A stretch of 64,000 nt of DNA from MFD01213-c1 sp963704405 (GTDB lineage Bacteria; Planctomycetota; Phycisphaerae; Tepidisphaerales; Tepidisphaeraceae): NCBI GenBank assembly GCA_963704405.1, contig OY969903.1, positions 2,046,001 to 2,110,000 on the forward strand. The letters are read 5' to 3'. Below the pieces are notes generated by a model that was given only the letters and a program-made list of their open reading frames with translations, was not told the DNA's origin and did not search any database. Numbering within the stretch: the first letter of the stretch is position 1; each line of letters starts with the position of its first letter. Of this stretch, positions 8,526 to 18,186 are shown one piece after another. The position numbers and the translations under genes were made by a program.

Positions 8526-8768
8526 ATGGCAGAAGATATTGAGCAAAAGGTCATCGAGATCGTCAGCGAACAGATGGGCGTCGACAAGAGTGAAATCACT
8601 CGGGAGACGCACTTCATCAACGATCTGAACGCCGACTCCCTCGACACCGTAGAACTCGTCATGGAGTTCGAAGACGAGTTTGAATTGTCGATCCCGGACG
8701 AAGAAGCTGAAAAGATCCAGACTGTCGGTCAGGCGATCGACTACATCAAGGAACATTCCAGCAAGTAA
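8526..8768 (+). CDS. acpP: acyl carrier protein
   Basis: 80 residues, acidic, four-helix ACP. Ser38 in LNADSLDTVELVM is the site of 4'-phosphopantetheine attachment. The flanking acidic helix II that docks to Fab enzymes is intact. It sits between fabG and fabF as in most bacteria. The gaps on both sides hold repeat elements, which is unusual for this otherwise compact cluster. Confidence 0.97.
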   Translation: MAEDIEQKVIEIVSEQMGVDKSEITRETHFINDLNADSLDTVELVMEFEDEFELSIPDEEAEKIQTVGQAIDYIKEHSSK

Positions 8769-8782
8769 TTCTGGTGTCTGGT

Positions 8783-8899
8783 TTGTCAGTTGTCCGTGGT
8801 CCGTTGCTGTAAAGGCGACGGTATGCCACAGGCGCAATGAATCGCAATGTTCATTGCGGGCCAGATCAGTAACGGACAATGGACAACTGACAACGGACA
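8783..8899. repeat. GTCNGTT-family repeat, inverted pair
   Basis: The left arm TTGTCAGTTGTCCGTGGTCC continues GTTGCTG. The right arm, CAGTAACGGACAATGGACAA continuing CTGACAACGG, is its near reverse complement. Between them is a smaller hairpin, CAATGAA...TTCATTG. The element fills the acpP-fabF gap and would place a long hairpin in the operon transcript. Confidence 0.75.
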
Positions 8900-8920
8900 T
8901 CTGTTGTTACTGCAAAGGAT

Positions 8921-10186
8921 ATGAGCAAGCGTCGAGTCGTCATAACGGGTCTCGGAGTCGTCACTTCACTCGGCGAGACGGTCGATGGAATGTGGGACCA
9001 CCTCTGCGCGGGCAAGAGCGGCATCAAAACCGTCACCCGCTGGGACTTCAGCAAATTCCCCGTCCGCTTCGGCGGGGAATGCACATCCTTTGACATCACC
9101 AAGTATCAGCCCGAAGCCTCCAAATACACTGAAGACAAACTTCAACCCAAGCGGCTCGACCGCTTCGGCCAGTTTGGCATCGCCGCGGCGCTGAGCGCGG
9201 TGGCTGATTCCGGCATCAACTTTGCCCAGGAAGATCCGCATCGCTGCGGAGTCATCATCGGCAGCGGCATCGGCGGCATTGAAACGCTCGAAGAGCAAAA
9301 CAAAGTCCTCATCGAGCGCGGTGTAAGCCGGGTCAGCCCGTTTACCGTCCCGCGTCTTATGGTGAACGCCGCCAGCGGAAATGTCTCCATCATCTTCAAG
9401 ATCAACGGCCCCAATACCGCCGTCGCCACCGCCTGCGCCACCGGCTCCAACGCGATCGGTGACGCCGCTCGATATATCCAGTTCGAAATGGCTGAAGTCA
9501 TGATTGCCGGCGGTTCTGAAGCCGCCTTGTGCGAATTGGGCATGGGCAGCTTCATCGCGGCCCGTGCGCTTTCCACCCGGAATGACGCCCCCGAAAAAGC
9601 CAGCCGTCCTTTCGATAAAGACCGCGACGGTTTCGTCATGGGCGAAGGCGCCGGGGTAGTCATCCTGGAAGAATACGAACACGCCAAAAAACGCGGCGCA
9701 AAAATCTACGCCGAACTGGTCGGTTATGGCATGAGCGGTGATGGCCACCATATCACCGCGCCACCGGAAGATGGTCGCGGCGCTGCCCGGGCGATGCAGA
9801 TGGCTTTAACCGACGGCGGAATCACCGCAGACAAAGTCGACTACATCAACGCCCACGGCACCAGCACTCAGCTCGGCGACATTGCCGAAACCCGCGCGAT
9901 CAAAGCTGTCTTCGGTGACTCCGCCAAAAAAGTCCCCATCAGCTCCACCAAGAGCCAGCTCGGCCACCTGCTCGGCGCCAGCGGCGGTGTGGAAGCCGTC
10001 ATCGCATCTCTCGCCGTCCAGCGAAACCTTATCCCTCCCACCATCAACCTCGACAACCCCGACGCCGAGTGCGACCTGGATTACGTCCCCTTCAAAGCCC
10101 GCGACCGAAAAATCACCTACGCGCTGAGCAATAGCTTCGGTTTCGGCGGCCACAATGCCACGCTGCTGTTCCGTAAGATGGAATAA
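8921..10186 (+). CDS. fabF: beta-ketoacyl-ACP synthase II
   Basis: 421 residues. FabF elongates acyl-ACP by decarboxylative condensation with malonyl-ACP. Nucleophile Cys172 is in ATACATGSNAIG, and the two histidines are in INAHGTSTQLGD and SQLGHLLGASGG. The C-terminal NSFGFGGHNATLLF is typical. It closes the fab cluster. No fabZ, fabI or acc gene is present in the window. Confidence 0.96.
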   Translation: MSKRRVVITGLGVVTSLGETVDGMWDHLCAGKSGIKTVTRWDFSKFPVRFGGECTSFDITKYQPEASKYTEDKLQPKRLDRFGQFGIAAALSAVADSGINFAQEDPHRCGVIIGSGIGGIETLEEQNKVLIERGVSRVSPFTVPRLMVNAASGNVSIIFKINGPNTAVATACATGSNAIGDAARYIQFEMAEVMIAGGSEAALCELGMGSFIAARALSTRNDAPEKASRPFDKDRDGFVMGEGAGVVILEEYEHAKKRGAKIYAELVGYGMSGDGHHITAPPEDGRGAARAMQMALTDGGITADKVDYINAHGTSTQLGDIAETRAIKAVFGDSAKKVPISSTKSQLGHLLGASGGVEAVIASLAVQRNLIPPTINLDNPDAECDLDYVPFKARDRKITYALSNSFGFGGHNATLLFRKME

Positions 10187-10560
10187 TAGTCCTGGTGGTC
10201 CCTTCTTCCGCCGCCCTGGGAGAAGGTCAGGATTGAAGGTGGTTTTAGCGCCTTGGCCGCTTTCGAAAATTTAAATTTCACCCTCACCCCATCTTTCTCC
10301 CGGAATATCGAGAGAGGGAGAAGCTCCCAACCTTCCCTTTTCTGGCCTTGGCGTCCCCGGCATCCTGGCGGCGCATTTATTTCGGCCTCTTCCAACATTT
10401 ACCATCTGTACGGTCTGCAACGTCTTTACCGCTTAAACAAAATAGCCGATCATATCGCCTCGTCGCCGCCGGCTGACCAACCGCGGAGCCGGCCCTGAAC
10501 CAGCCGCTTCATGATGAGCTTTGGGCGCTGCTTTGATCACAATTAAAATGCAGGTGTCGA
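10187..10560. other. intergenic region with CCCTCACCC-type repeat
   Basis: 374 bases between fabF and the phosphorylase gene. At 10281-10324 CCCTCACCCC...TCTCCCGGAATATCGAGAGAGGGAG is a hairpin-forming sequence of the widespread CCCTC/GAGGG intergenic type. A degenerate partner (GGGAGAAGGTCAGGATTGAA) lies at about 10220. The remainder shows no gene. No clear promoter was seen before the phosphorylase gene. Confidence 0.45.
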
Positions 10561-13137
10561 ATGGGTGAGCTTGTACTCCCGTCAATTCGTACGTTTCAGG
10601 TTTTTCCCGATCTGCCGACGGAGCTTCAGCCGCTGCTGGAGCTGGCGAAGAACTTCTGGTGGATTTGGAATCCCGATGCAGTTGAACTCTTCCGCCGCCT
10701 CGATCGCAAGTTGTGGGAAGATGTCTACCACAACCCTGTAAAACTGCTCGGCGAGATCGCGCAAAACAAACTTGGCGAGGCGGCCAAGGACGATGGATAC
10801 ATCGCGCATCTCGCTCGCGTCTATGCGGCGTTCAAAGCACATCTCGACTCGCCGGGCTGGTTCAAGGAAGCGCATCCGGATAAAGACAAACTGCAGGTCG
10901 TCTATTTCTCCGCCGAGTTTGGTCTTCACGAATCGCTGCCTATCTACTCCGGCGGCCTCGGCATCCTGGCCGGCGATCATCTCAAAAGCGCCAGCGAACT
11001 TGCCATACCGCTGGCCGCGGTCGGCCTGCTCTATCGCAACGGCTACTTCCAGCAATACCTCTCGCATGACGGCTGGCAGCAGGAAGCGTACCCGGAGCTG
11101 GATTTTTACAACCTGGCCGTCGAGCAGATGAAGTACACGGACGGCTCGCCTGTTCGGGTCCGCGTTGATCTGCCGGACAACGCCGTATTCTGCAACGTCT
11201 GGCGCGTCAACGTCGGTCGAATTCCCCTCTATCTGCTCGATACGAATGTCATCGAAAATGCTCCCGCCGACCGCGAGATCACCAGCCGGCTTTATGGCGG
11301 CGGCACCGAGCTGCGCATCAAGCAGGAAATTGTTCTCGGCATCGGTGGCTGCCGCGCGCTGGAAGCGCTCGCCATCACCCCAACCGTCTTTCACATGAAC
11401 GAGGGGCATTCGGCGTTCTCTGCGCTGGAGCGCATTCGCGTGCTGCTGGCAGAGCATCCGAACCTGACATTTGATGAGGTGCGCCAGGAAGTGATGGCGA
11501 CCAGCATCTTCACGACGCACACGCCGGTGCCGGCGGGCATCGACATGTTCCCGCCGGACCTGATGCTCAAATATTTCCGAAATTATTTCCCGTCCCTCAA
11601 GCTGGATGAAGAGGGATTCCTGGCGCTCGGGCGCGAAGATGTTTACAACAAGAAGCAGGGCTTCTCGATGGCGGTTCTCGCCATCCGCCTGGCTGATGGA
11701 ATTAACGGTGTGTCGTGGCTTCACGGCGACGTCAGCCGCCACATGTGGCATAACTTGTGGCCGCAGGTTCCTCCGGATGAAGTGCCGATCAGGCACGTCA
11801 CCAATGGCATCCACGTTCGCACCTGGTTGTCGCCGGACATTGCCTTCACGCTCGATCGCTACCTCGGCGAAGGCTGGATGAAAAATCCCGCCGACCATTC
11901 CGTGTGGGAACGTGTTTCGCAGATTCCTGATGAGGAGTTCTGGCGCGCCCACGAGCGCTGCCGCGAGCGATTGGTGAGCTGGGCCCGGCAGACATTGCAT
12001 GAGCAGTTGCTGAAGCGCGGGTCCAACTATGATGAGGTCGCGGTCGCCGATGAAATCCTCGATCCTGAAGCGCTGACCATCGGCTTCGCCCGCCGATTCG
12101 CCACCTATAAGCGCAGCGCACTGCTGCTTCGCGACACGGAGCGATTGAAGCGGCTGCTGGAAGACGCGAAGCGGCCGATTCAATTCATCTTTGCCGGCAA
12201 GGCGCACCCGGCGGACAACGAAGGAAAAGAACTTATCCGGGCGATTGTCAATTTCGCCCGCAGCACGCCGCAGATTCGCCGGCGAATGGTCTTCCTTGAA
12301 AATTATGACATGAACATTGCCCGCTACCTGGTGCAGGGCGTTGACGTGTGGCTCAACACCCCTCGCCGGGGAATGGAAGCCAGCGGAACCAGCGGCATGA
12401 AGGCAGCCGCCAATGGCATTCCCAACTGCTCGGTTCTCGACGGTTGGTGGGTTGAAGGGTACAGCTCTGATGTCGGATGGGCCATCGGCCGCGGTGAAAC
12501 CTATCCTGACGCCGGGTATCAGGACCATGTCGAATCCATGGCGCTATATGATCTGCTGGAAAAGCAGATCATCCCATCCTTCTATCAGCGCGGCGTCGAC
12601 AACATTCCCCGCGAGTGGATCACCCGCATGAAGAACTGTATGCGAAAACTCGCGCCGGTTTTCAATACCAACCGCATGGTGCGGGAATACTCTGAAAAGT
12701 TTTACATCCCCGCTCTCGATCGCGGTGAACGTCTGGCCGAAAACAATCTCGGCCGCGCCGCCAACCTCGCTCATGTGAAAGACAACCTCCGCAGCAAGTG
12801 GGGGGGCATTAAGATCGTCGGCGTTCATACGACCGGCAACGGTCATTATAAGGTTGGCGAAAACGTGCAGGTTGAAGCGTTGATCGATCTGCCCGATGTG
12901 AAGCCGGAAGATGTGACTGTCCAGCTTTATTGCGGGCCCACCAGCGCCGCCGGCGCGATCGATAATCCGCAGGCGCTGGTGATGGAATATGCCAAACAGT
13001 TGGCTCCCAATCGGCATGTTTTCACCGGACGCATCGAATGCCGAACCAGCGGCCGCCAGGGTTTTGCAATCCGTGTGCTGCCCGGTAATGCCGATCTGGC
13101 GACGCCGTTTGAACCTGGGCTGATTCTCTGGAATTAA
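10561..13137 (+). CDS. glgP: alpha-glucan (glycogen) phosphorylase, GT35
   Basis: 858 residues. It releases glucose-1-phosphate from alpha-1,4-glucan. The N-terminus (LAKNFWWIWNPDAVELF) is the DUF3417-type domain of the shorter bacterial/archaeal phosphorylase class. It is followed by the core: EFGLHESLPIYSGGLGILAGDH, FHMNEGHSAF, TTHTPVPAG and FARRFATYKR. The pyridoxal-phosphate lysine is in EASGTSGMKAAANG. The C-terminal ~100 residues form an extra beta-rich domain seen in this class. With the alpha-amylase at 15.8 kb it suggests cytoplasmic glycogen or maltodextrin use. The genes are not obviously cotranscribed. Confidence 0.93.
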   Translation: MGELVLPSIRTFQVFPDLPTELQPLLELAKNFWWIWNPDAVELFRRLDRKLWEDVYHNPVKLLGEIAQNKLGEAAKDDGYIAHLARVYAAFKAHLDSPGWFKEAHPDKDKLQVVYFSAEFGLHESLPIYSGGLGILAGDHLKSASELAIPLAAVGLLYRNGYFQQYLSHDGWQQEAYPELDFYNLAVEQMKYTDGSPVRVRVDLPDNAVFCNVWRVNVGRIPLYLLDTNVIENAPADREITSRLYGGGTELRIKQEIVLGIGGCRALEALAITPTVFHMNEGHSAFSALERIRVLLAEHPNLTFDEVRQEVMATSIFTTHTPVPAGIDMFPPDLMLKYFRNYFPSLKLDEEGFLALGREDVYNKKQGFSMAVLAIRLADGINGVSWLHGDVSRHMWHNLWPQVPPDEVPIRHVTNGIHVRTWLSPDIAFTLDRYLGEGWMKNPADHSVWERVSQIPDEEFWRAHERCRERLVSWARQTLHEQLLKRGSNYDEVAVADEILDPEALTIGFARRFATYKRSALLLRDTERLKRLLEDAKRPIQFIFAGKAHPADNEGKELIRAIVNFARSTPQIRRRMVFLENYDMNIARYLVQGVDVWLNTPRRGMEASGTSGMKAAANGIPNCSVLDGWWVEGYSSDVGWAIGRGETYPDAGYQDHVESMALYDLLEKQIIPSFYQRGVDNIPREWITRMKNCMRKLAPVFNTNRMVREYSEKFYIPALDRGERLAENNLGRAANLAHVKDNLRSKWGGIKIVGVHTTGNGHYKVGENVQVEALIDLPDVKPEDVTVQLYCGPTSAAGAIDNPQALVMEYAKQLAPNRHVFTGRIECRTSGRQGFAIRVLPGNADLATPFEPGLILWN

Positions 13138-13195
13138 TCTGCGAAGGACTGCAGCGTCCTGTCGTTTCCGGTGCCTGCGGCATGGGTATATCTGA

Positions 13196-13474
13196 GTGGC
13201 TATCGTGTTTCCCTATATTCTCGGATTCTACGGTTTTGCCAGCGTCATGACGTATCTTGCCTATGGTTGGGATAAACGCCGCGCTGTGCTCGGCGGACGG
13301 CGTATCGCGGAGCAGACGCTGCATTGGATGGAACTGATCGGCGGTTGGCCCGGGGCGATGGTGGCGCAGCACCGCTTTCACCATAAATGGCGAAAGACCA
13401 GCTATATGCTGATCTTCTGGGCGATTGTATTCTTGCATGCCGCTGTTTGGGTACTCTGGATCTGGCATCACTAG
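13196..13474 (+). CDS. DUF1294 family membrane protein
   Basis: 92 residues, three hydrophobic segments. The family signature is clear: YGWDKRRAV, RRIAEQTLHWMELIGGWPGA, QHRFHHKWRKTSYMLIFW. In other bacteria this domain often follows a cold-shock domain; here it is alone. The start is a GTG; another GTG lies three codons on. Function unknown. Confidence 0.85.
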   Translation: MAIVFPYILGFYGFASVMTYLAYGWDKRRAVLGGRRIAEQTLHWMELIGGWPGAMVAQHRFHHKWRKTSYMLIFWAIVFLHAAVWVLWIWHH

Positions 13475-13515
13475 CCAGCGATTTGACTCCGAGCAAACTA
13501 CAGCTCATGCCAGCC

Positions 13516-13550
13516 TGCCAGTTAAACGGCTGGCAAGATTTTGTTTTTTG
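13516..13550 (+). terminator. intrinsic terminator after DUF1294 gene
   Basis: TGCCAG and CTGGCA pair across an eight-base loop and are followed by a T-rich run (TTTTGTTTTTTG). It fits a rho-independent terminator isolating typA from the upstream genes. Confidence 0.6.
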
Positions 13551-13570
13551 TTCAAACCTGTCCCTAACCG

Positions 13571-13624
13571 CCAGCGTTGTATTATGTAAGCCCGCCTATT
13601 ATCTTACGGGTCTTCCAACGCTGG
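13571..13624 (+). promoter_or_regulatory. long hairpin in the typA leader
   Basis: CCAGCGTTG (13571-13579) and CAACGCTGG (13616-13624) are perfect complements. Inside, GTAAG (13586-13590) pairs with CTTAC (13603-13607). The structure sits ~100 bases before the typA ATG. No T-run follows, so it is not a simple terminator. It could be a 5'-UTR element of the translational GTPase gene. Confidence 0.4.
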
Positions 13625-13726
13625 GCCGTCCTCTGCGAACCGTCCCTCGTTTATATAAGTTAAGACCTGGAAAACGTTTAGGGAAGAGACGGGATCTTGG
13701 ACGGCCTTCTACGGACCAATTAACCA

Positions 13727-15589
13727 ATGAACCACGTGCGTAACGACATCCGAAATGTTGCCATTATTGCCCACGTCGACCACGGCAAGACCACCCTGGT
13801 TGACGCCCTGCTGCGCCAGAGCGGTAACTTCCGCGACAGCCAGGTGCAGGACACCATGCTCGACAGCAACCCGCTGGAACGCGAGCGCGGCATCACCATC
13901 CTGGCTAAAAACGTAGCCATCAACTACACCGACCCGGTCACCAAGACCATCACCAAGATCAACCTGATTGATACCCCCGGCCACGCTGACTTCGGTGGAG
14001 AAGTTGAGCGCGTCCTCAGCATGGCTGACGGCGTGTTTCTTCTGGTCGACGCCGCGGAAGGGCCGATGCCGCAGACCCGCTTTGTGCTGAAAAAGGCGTT
14101 TCAGCATGAGCTTCGTCCGATCGTCGTCATCAATAAGATCGACCGCCCTGACGCCCGCGCCCATGAAGTGCTCGACATGGTGTTCGAGTTGTTCATGGAG
14201 CTTGGTGCTGATGATGAAACGCTCGATTTCCCTGTCCTGTACGCCAGCGGCCGCGCCGGCACGGCTTCGTGGAGCCTGGAAAAGGCCGGAACGGATATCA
14301 CGCCGGTCTTTGAAGCATTGCTGAAGCACGTTCCTGCGCCGCATGGCGATCCCGATAAATCGCTTCAGCTTCAGATCACCAGCATTCTTTACAACGATTA
14401 TGTGGGCCGCATTGGTGTTGGCCGTCTTTATAACGGCCGCATCAAGACGGGTCAGCAGGTTGCCGTTGTGAAGCGTGATGGCAGCATCGTCAAGAGCAAG
14501 GTTGCCCAGGTTCAATCGTTCGACGGCCTTGGCCGCAAGAACGTCGAAGATGCTGAGGCCGGCGATATCGTCGCCTTGATCGGCCTTGAATCTGTGGATA
14601 TCAGCGACAGCCTTTGCGATCCGATCAATCCGCAGCCGCTTGAATTCCAGGACATTGAACCGCCGACGCTGACCATGATGTTCAGCGTGAATGATTCGCC
14701 GTTCGTCGGCAAGGAAGGCAAATACGTCACCAGCCGAAACCTGCGCGAGCGGCTTTTCAAGGAACTGGAATCAAACGTTTCATTGAAGGTGGTTGAGACC
14801 GACGTCCGCGACGCGTTTCGCGTTTCTGGTCGCGGTTTGCTTCACCTGGGCATCTTGATTGAGAACATGCGCCGTGAAGGCTATGAGCTTTCCATCAGCA
14901 AGCCGCACGTCATTAACAAGCGCGGCGAAGACGGCGCCTTGCAGGAACCAATCGAATACCTCGTCGTCGATGTTCCCGAAGCCAATCTCGGCCCTGTCAT
15001 GAGCCTCATCGGCAACCGCCGCGGCGAACTGGTCCGCCAGGACAATCGCCAGGGGCAGGTTCACCTTGAATTCTCCATCCCCGCACGCGGTTTGATCGGG
15101 CTGCGCACGCGAATGATGACGGCTACCCAGGGGCAGGCCATCATGCACCATAACTTTCATGAATACGCGCCGGTCCGAGGCGATATTCCCGGCCGCACCA
15201 ATGGCGTCATGATCTCTAATTGCAACGGCAAGGCCAACGCCTTTTCCATGAACACCCTTCAGGATCGCGGCGTGCTCTTCGTCGAACCGAATGACGAAGT
15301 CTACGAAGGCCAGATCGTCGCCGAAAACTGCCGCCCCGATGATATTGTGGTGAATCCCACCAAGGCCAAGCAGCTCACCAACATGCGCACCACCAGCAGC
15401 GATGAAAACATCATCCTCAAGCCCGCAAGGAAGATGACGCTCGAACAGGCGCTGGAATACATCGAAGAAGACGAACTGGTGGAAGTCACCCCGCAAAACA
15501 TTCGCCTTCGCAAGGAACTCCTCAGCGAAAACGAACGCAAAAAAGCCGATCGCGGGCAGAAGAAAGTCGCAGCTGCCGCCGGCGTCTGA
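13727..15589 (+). CDS. typA: translational GTPase TypA/BipA
   Basis: 620 residues. TypA is a ribosome-binding GTPase of the EF-G family needed for ribosome assembly and growth at low temperature or under stress. G1 is AHVDHGKTTLVD, the effector loop includes ERERGITILAKN, G3 is DTPGHADFGGE, and G4 is VINKIDRP. The BipA-specific C-terminal domain includes IPARGLIGLRTR and GQAIMHH. Length is normal. It stands alone between terminators. Confidence 0.96.
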   Translation: MNHVRNDIRNVAIIAHVDHGKTTLVDALLRQSGNFRDSQVQDTMLDSNPLERERGITILAKNVAINYTDPVTKTITKINLIDTPGHADFGGEVERVLSMADGVFLLVDAAEGPMPQTRFVLKKAFQHELRPIVVINKIDRPDARAHEVLDMVFELFMELGADDETLDFPVLYASGRAGTASWSLEKAGTDITPVFEALLKHVPAPHGDPDKSLQLQITSILYNDYVGRIGVGRLYNGRIKTGQQVAVVKRDGSIVKSKVAQVQSFDGLGRKNVEDAEAGDIVALIGLESVDISDSLCDPINPQPLEFQDIEPPTLTMMFSVNDSPFVGKEGKYVTSRNLRERLFKELESNVSLKVVETDVRDAFRVSGRGLLHLGILIENMRREGYELSISKPHVINKRGEDGALQEPIEYLVVDVPEANLGPVMSLIGNRRGELVRQDNRQGQVHLEFSIPARGLIGLRTRMMTATQGQAIMHHNFHEYAPVRGDIPGRTNGVMISNCNGKANAFSMNTLQDRGVLFVEPNDEVYEGQIVAENCRPDDIVVNPTKAKQLTNMRTTSSDENIILKPARKMTLEQALEYIEEDELVEVTPQNIRLRKELLSENERKKADRGQKKVAAAAGV

Positions 15590-15613
15590 TTCTCACAACT
15601 GAAGATTTCCCAC

Positions 15614-15662
15614 TTGCGGTTTCGCGGACCTGAATCATTCAGGTCGGCGAAACCGCAATTTA
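15614..15662 (+). terminator. long hairpin terminator after typA
   Basis: TTGCGGTTTCGC and GCGAAACCGCAA form a perfect 12-bp outer stem, and ACCTGA/TCAGGT form the inner stem. The tail is weakly T-rich (TTTATTG). It starts 25 bases after the typA stop. Confidence 0.65.
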
Positions 15663-15828
15663 TTGTGCTGCCCTGAATATCGCTGACATTCCGCCGATAT
15701 CGAACACCACAACGGCGCACTACCAAACGCAGGTTCACAACGCACCCTGTCACAAGCATTTGCAAATCTTTACACCCTCTCTGAATCCGGTTAATCCCTA
15801 TGCACCAACCACAGCAAATGGGGCGGTC

Positions 15829-17298
15829 ATGGCAGTTCCCAATGGCGTTATCTTACAGTTCTTTCAATGGTACAACCCCGCCGACGGCACCCTCTGGGAT
15901 GACCTGAAGGCCAAGTCAGTCGAACTTCACTCCAGCGGTTTTACCGCCGTCTGGATGCCACCGGCCTACAAAGGCAGCGGCGGAGTCAATGACGTCGGTT
16001 ATGCCGTCTACGATCTCTTTGACCTCGGCGAGTTCAATCAGAAGAACACCATCCGCACCAAATATGGAACGCGCGATCAATTTCTCTCGGCGATCAAGGC
16101 TGCTCAGATTGCCGGCCTTCAGGTATACGCCGACGTTGTCTTCAATCACAAAGATGGAGCGGACTATACCGAAGACATCTGGGCCCAGGAGATGAGCTGG
16201 GATGACCGCAACCAGGCGGTCAGCGACTGGGAGGTGATCAAAGGCTGGACGGGCTTCAACTTTCCTGGCCGCGCCGGAAAATATTCGACGATGGAATGGC
16301 ACTGGTGGTGCTTCGACGCCTTGAGCTATGACCAGAACCACCCCGAAATCGGCGGCCGAAAGCTCTACCGCATCAAGGACAAGCATTTCTCCACAGAAGT
16401 CAGCCACGAGCACGGCAACTACGATTACCTCATGGCCGACGACCTGGACATGGGCGAATCGTTCGTCTCCGGCGAGCTTCAATACTGGTCGGAATGGTTC
16501 TGGCAACTCACGCAGGTGGACGGCTGGCGCATCGACGCGGTGAAGCATATCCGCGCCAGCTACTTCCCCGGTTGGCTCGGCCATCTCCGCCAGACTTTCA
16601 GCCGCGAATTCTTTGCCGTCGGCGAATACTGGTCGCCGGATGTCGAAGACCTCCACCAATTCATCACCACCACCGGCGGATCATTTTCCCTCTTCGACGT
16701 TCCCCTTCACTACCAGTTCCGCGCCGCCAGCATATCCGGCAATTCCTTCGACATGCGCACGATCCTGGACCACACGCTCGTGAAGGATCAGCCATCGCTC
16801 GCAGTCACGTTCGTCGACAATCATGACACCTTGCCGTGCCAGTCGCTCGAATCCTGGGTCGAGCCGTGGTTCAAGCCGCTGGCCTATGCAATCATCCTGC
16901 TCCGCCGCGAAGGCTACCCCTGCGTCTTTTATGCCGACTACTACGACCAACCGGGCTATCTCGACAAAGGCCGCAACGTCACGCTCTATTCGCATCGCTT
17001 CCTGATCGACAAATTTATCGCGGCCCGCCGCGACTACGGTTTCGGCGATCAGCAGGATTATTTCGATCACCCCAATACCATCGGCTGGATTCGCCTGGGC
17101 GACGCCGCCCACCCCGGCGCCATGGCCGTCGTTCTTACCAACGGCTCAGACGGCAGCAAATGGATGAATACCTACCGCCCCAACACCACCTTCACCGACA
17201 CCACCGGCCACTACGCGCAAAAAGTAAACTCTGACGCCAACGGCTGGGCGGAATTTCCCTGTCCAGCGGGAAGCGTTTCCGTCTGGCTTCAGGATTGA
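15829..17298 (+). CDS. cytoplasmic alpha-amylase, GH13
   Basis: 489 residues resembling the intracellular bacterial AmyS-type alpha-amylases that cut internal alpha-1,4 links. It opens GVILQFFQWYNPADGTLWDDL and contains DVVFNHKDGAD, then the catalytic residues: Asp in GWRIDAVKHI, Glu in FFAVGEYW and Asp in FVDNHDT. A C-terminal beta domain follows. No signal peptide is visible, so it likely acts in the cytoplasm alongside the phosphorylase at 10.5 kb. An in-frame TTG at 15760 would add 23 residues; the ATG matches the family start better. Confidence 0.88.
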   Translation: MAVPNGVILQFFQWYNPADGTLWDDLKAKSVELHSSGFTAVWMPPAYKGSGGVNDVGYAVYDLFDLGEFNQKNTIRTKYGTRDQFLSAIKAAQIAGLQVYADVVFNHKDGADYTEDIWAQEMSWDDRNQAVSDWEVIKGWTGFNFPGRAGKYSTMEWHWWCFDALSYDQNHPEIGGRKLYRIKDKHFSTEVSHEHGNYDYLMADDLDMGESFVSGELQYWSEWFWQLTQVDGWRIDAVKHIRASYFPGWLGHLRQTFSREFFAVGEYWSPDVEDLHQFITTTGGSFSLFDVPLHYQFRAASISGNSFDMRTILDHTLVKDQPSLAVTFVDNHDTLPCQSLESWVEPWFKPLAYAIILLRREGYPCVFYADYYDQPGYLDKGRNVTLYSHRFLIDKFIAARRDYGFGDQQDYFDHPNTIGWIRLGDAAHPGAMAVVLTNGSDGSKWMNTYRPNTTFTDTTGHYAQKVNSDANGWAEFPCPAGSVSVWLQD

Positions 17299-17446
17299 AT
17301 ATCCTCTGGCTATATGCCTGCACACGTCATCCAGAGGCACTGTGAAGGGTCACACTGAAATCCCCTGGATCGATTTATTGTGCTAAAAGAATCTGAATGC
17401 GCTCAGCCTGACCAGGCGCTGCGAGACTGCTATCATTATCCCCGCC

Positions 17447-18154
17447 ATGCCCCTCCCCATTATCGGAATCACGATCGATCGCAACGACGACGCCGAGCGT
17501 TATGAATCCCCCTTCAGCTACGCCAAGGCCATCGAACTCGCCGGCGGCCTGCCTCTTCTCTTTCCCTACAAAACCGACATCGCGCTTATTCCTCAATACG
17601 TCGATCTGATCGACGGCATGCTTTTCAGCGGCGGCAATGATCTCGACCCCTCCCTCTACAACGAAACCTGGCACCCAAAAGCCGAACACATCGATCCCGA
17701 CCGCCAGAGATGGGACCTGGCGCTGCTCGCCGAAATCGAGCGCCGCCGCACACCAACCCTGGGCGTCTGCCTCGGTTCCCAAATTATGAACGTCCATCGC
17801 GGCGGAAGCCTCCACCAATTCCTTCCTGACCTTGCCCGCACCAATCCCCTGGAGCATCGAAAAGTCGGCACGGAACTTAAACGCCACCCGGTCAAACTCG
17901 ACCCAACGAGCCAGATCGGCAAAGCCATCGGCCAATTCGAAATTTCCGTCAATACCTACCACAAGCAATCCGTCAACCAATTAGGCCGTGGCCTGCGCAT
18001 CATTGCCACCGCTCCCGATGGCGTCATTGAAGCCTTTGAAGATCCCACCTTCCCCCTGTTCGCCGCCGTCCAATGGCACCCCGAACGATTAACGAATGAA
18101 CCTGAACATCTCGCCCCGTTTAAGCTGCTCGTGGAAAAGTCGCGAAGAAAATGA
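17447..18154 (+). CDS. gamma-glutamyl-GABA hydrolase family protein (peptidase C26)
   Basis: 235 residues, a class I glutamine-amidotransferase-fold hydrolase of the PuuD/C26 type. The nucleophile is Cys in LGVCLGSQIMNV, and the His and Glu are in VQWHPERL; DGMLFSGGNDLDPSLY is the family substrate-pocket signature. These enzymes cleave gamma-glutamyl amides, for example in putrescine breakdown. No polyamine gene is near, so the substrate is unknown. It is convergent with the dehydrogenase gene that follows. Confidence 0.86.
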   Translation: MPLPIIGITIDRNDDAERYESPFSYAKAIELAGGLPLLFPYKTDIALIPQYVDLIDGMLFSGGNDLDPSLYNETWHPKAEHIDPDRQRWDLALLAEIERRRTPTLGVCLGSQIMNVHRGGSLHQFLPDLARTNPLEHRKVGTELKRHPVKLDPTSQIGKAIGQFEISVNTYHKQSVNQLGRGLRIIATAPDGVIEAFEDPTFPLFAAVQWHPERLTNEPEHLAPFKLLVEKSRRK

Positions 18155-18186
18155 GCTGGATCGGCAGGGCCTTTCCCAAAGATCCG

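Noticed and set aside
10582..12528. 648-codon open frame on the minus strand
   Set aside because: Exactly antisense to glgP; its sequence has no protein-like motifs and follows from the codon bias of the real gene.
17303..17337. CCTCTGG/CCAGAGG hairpin after the alpha-amylase as a terminator
   Set aside because: Seven-base stem with a 21-base loop and no T-run; too weak to call.
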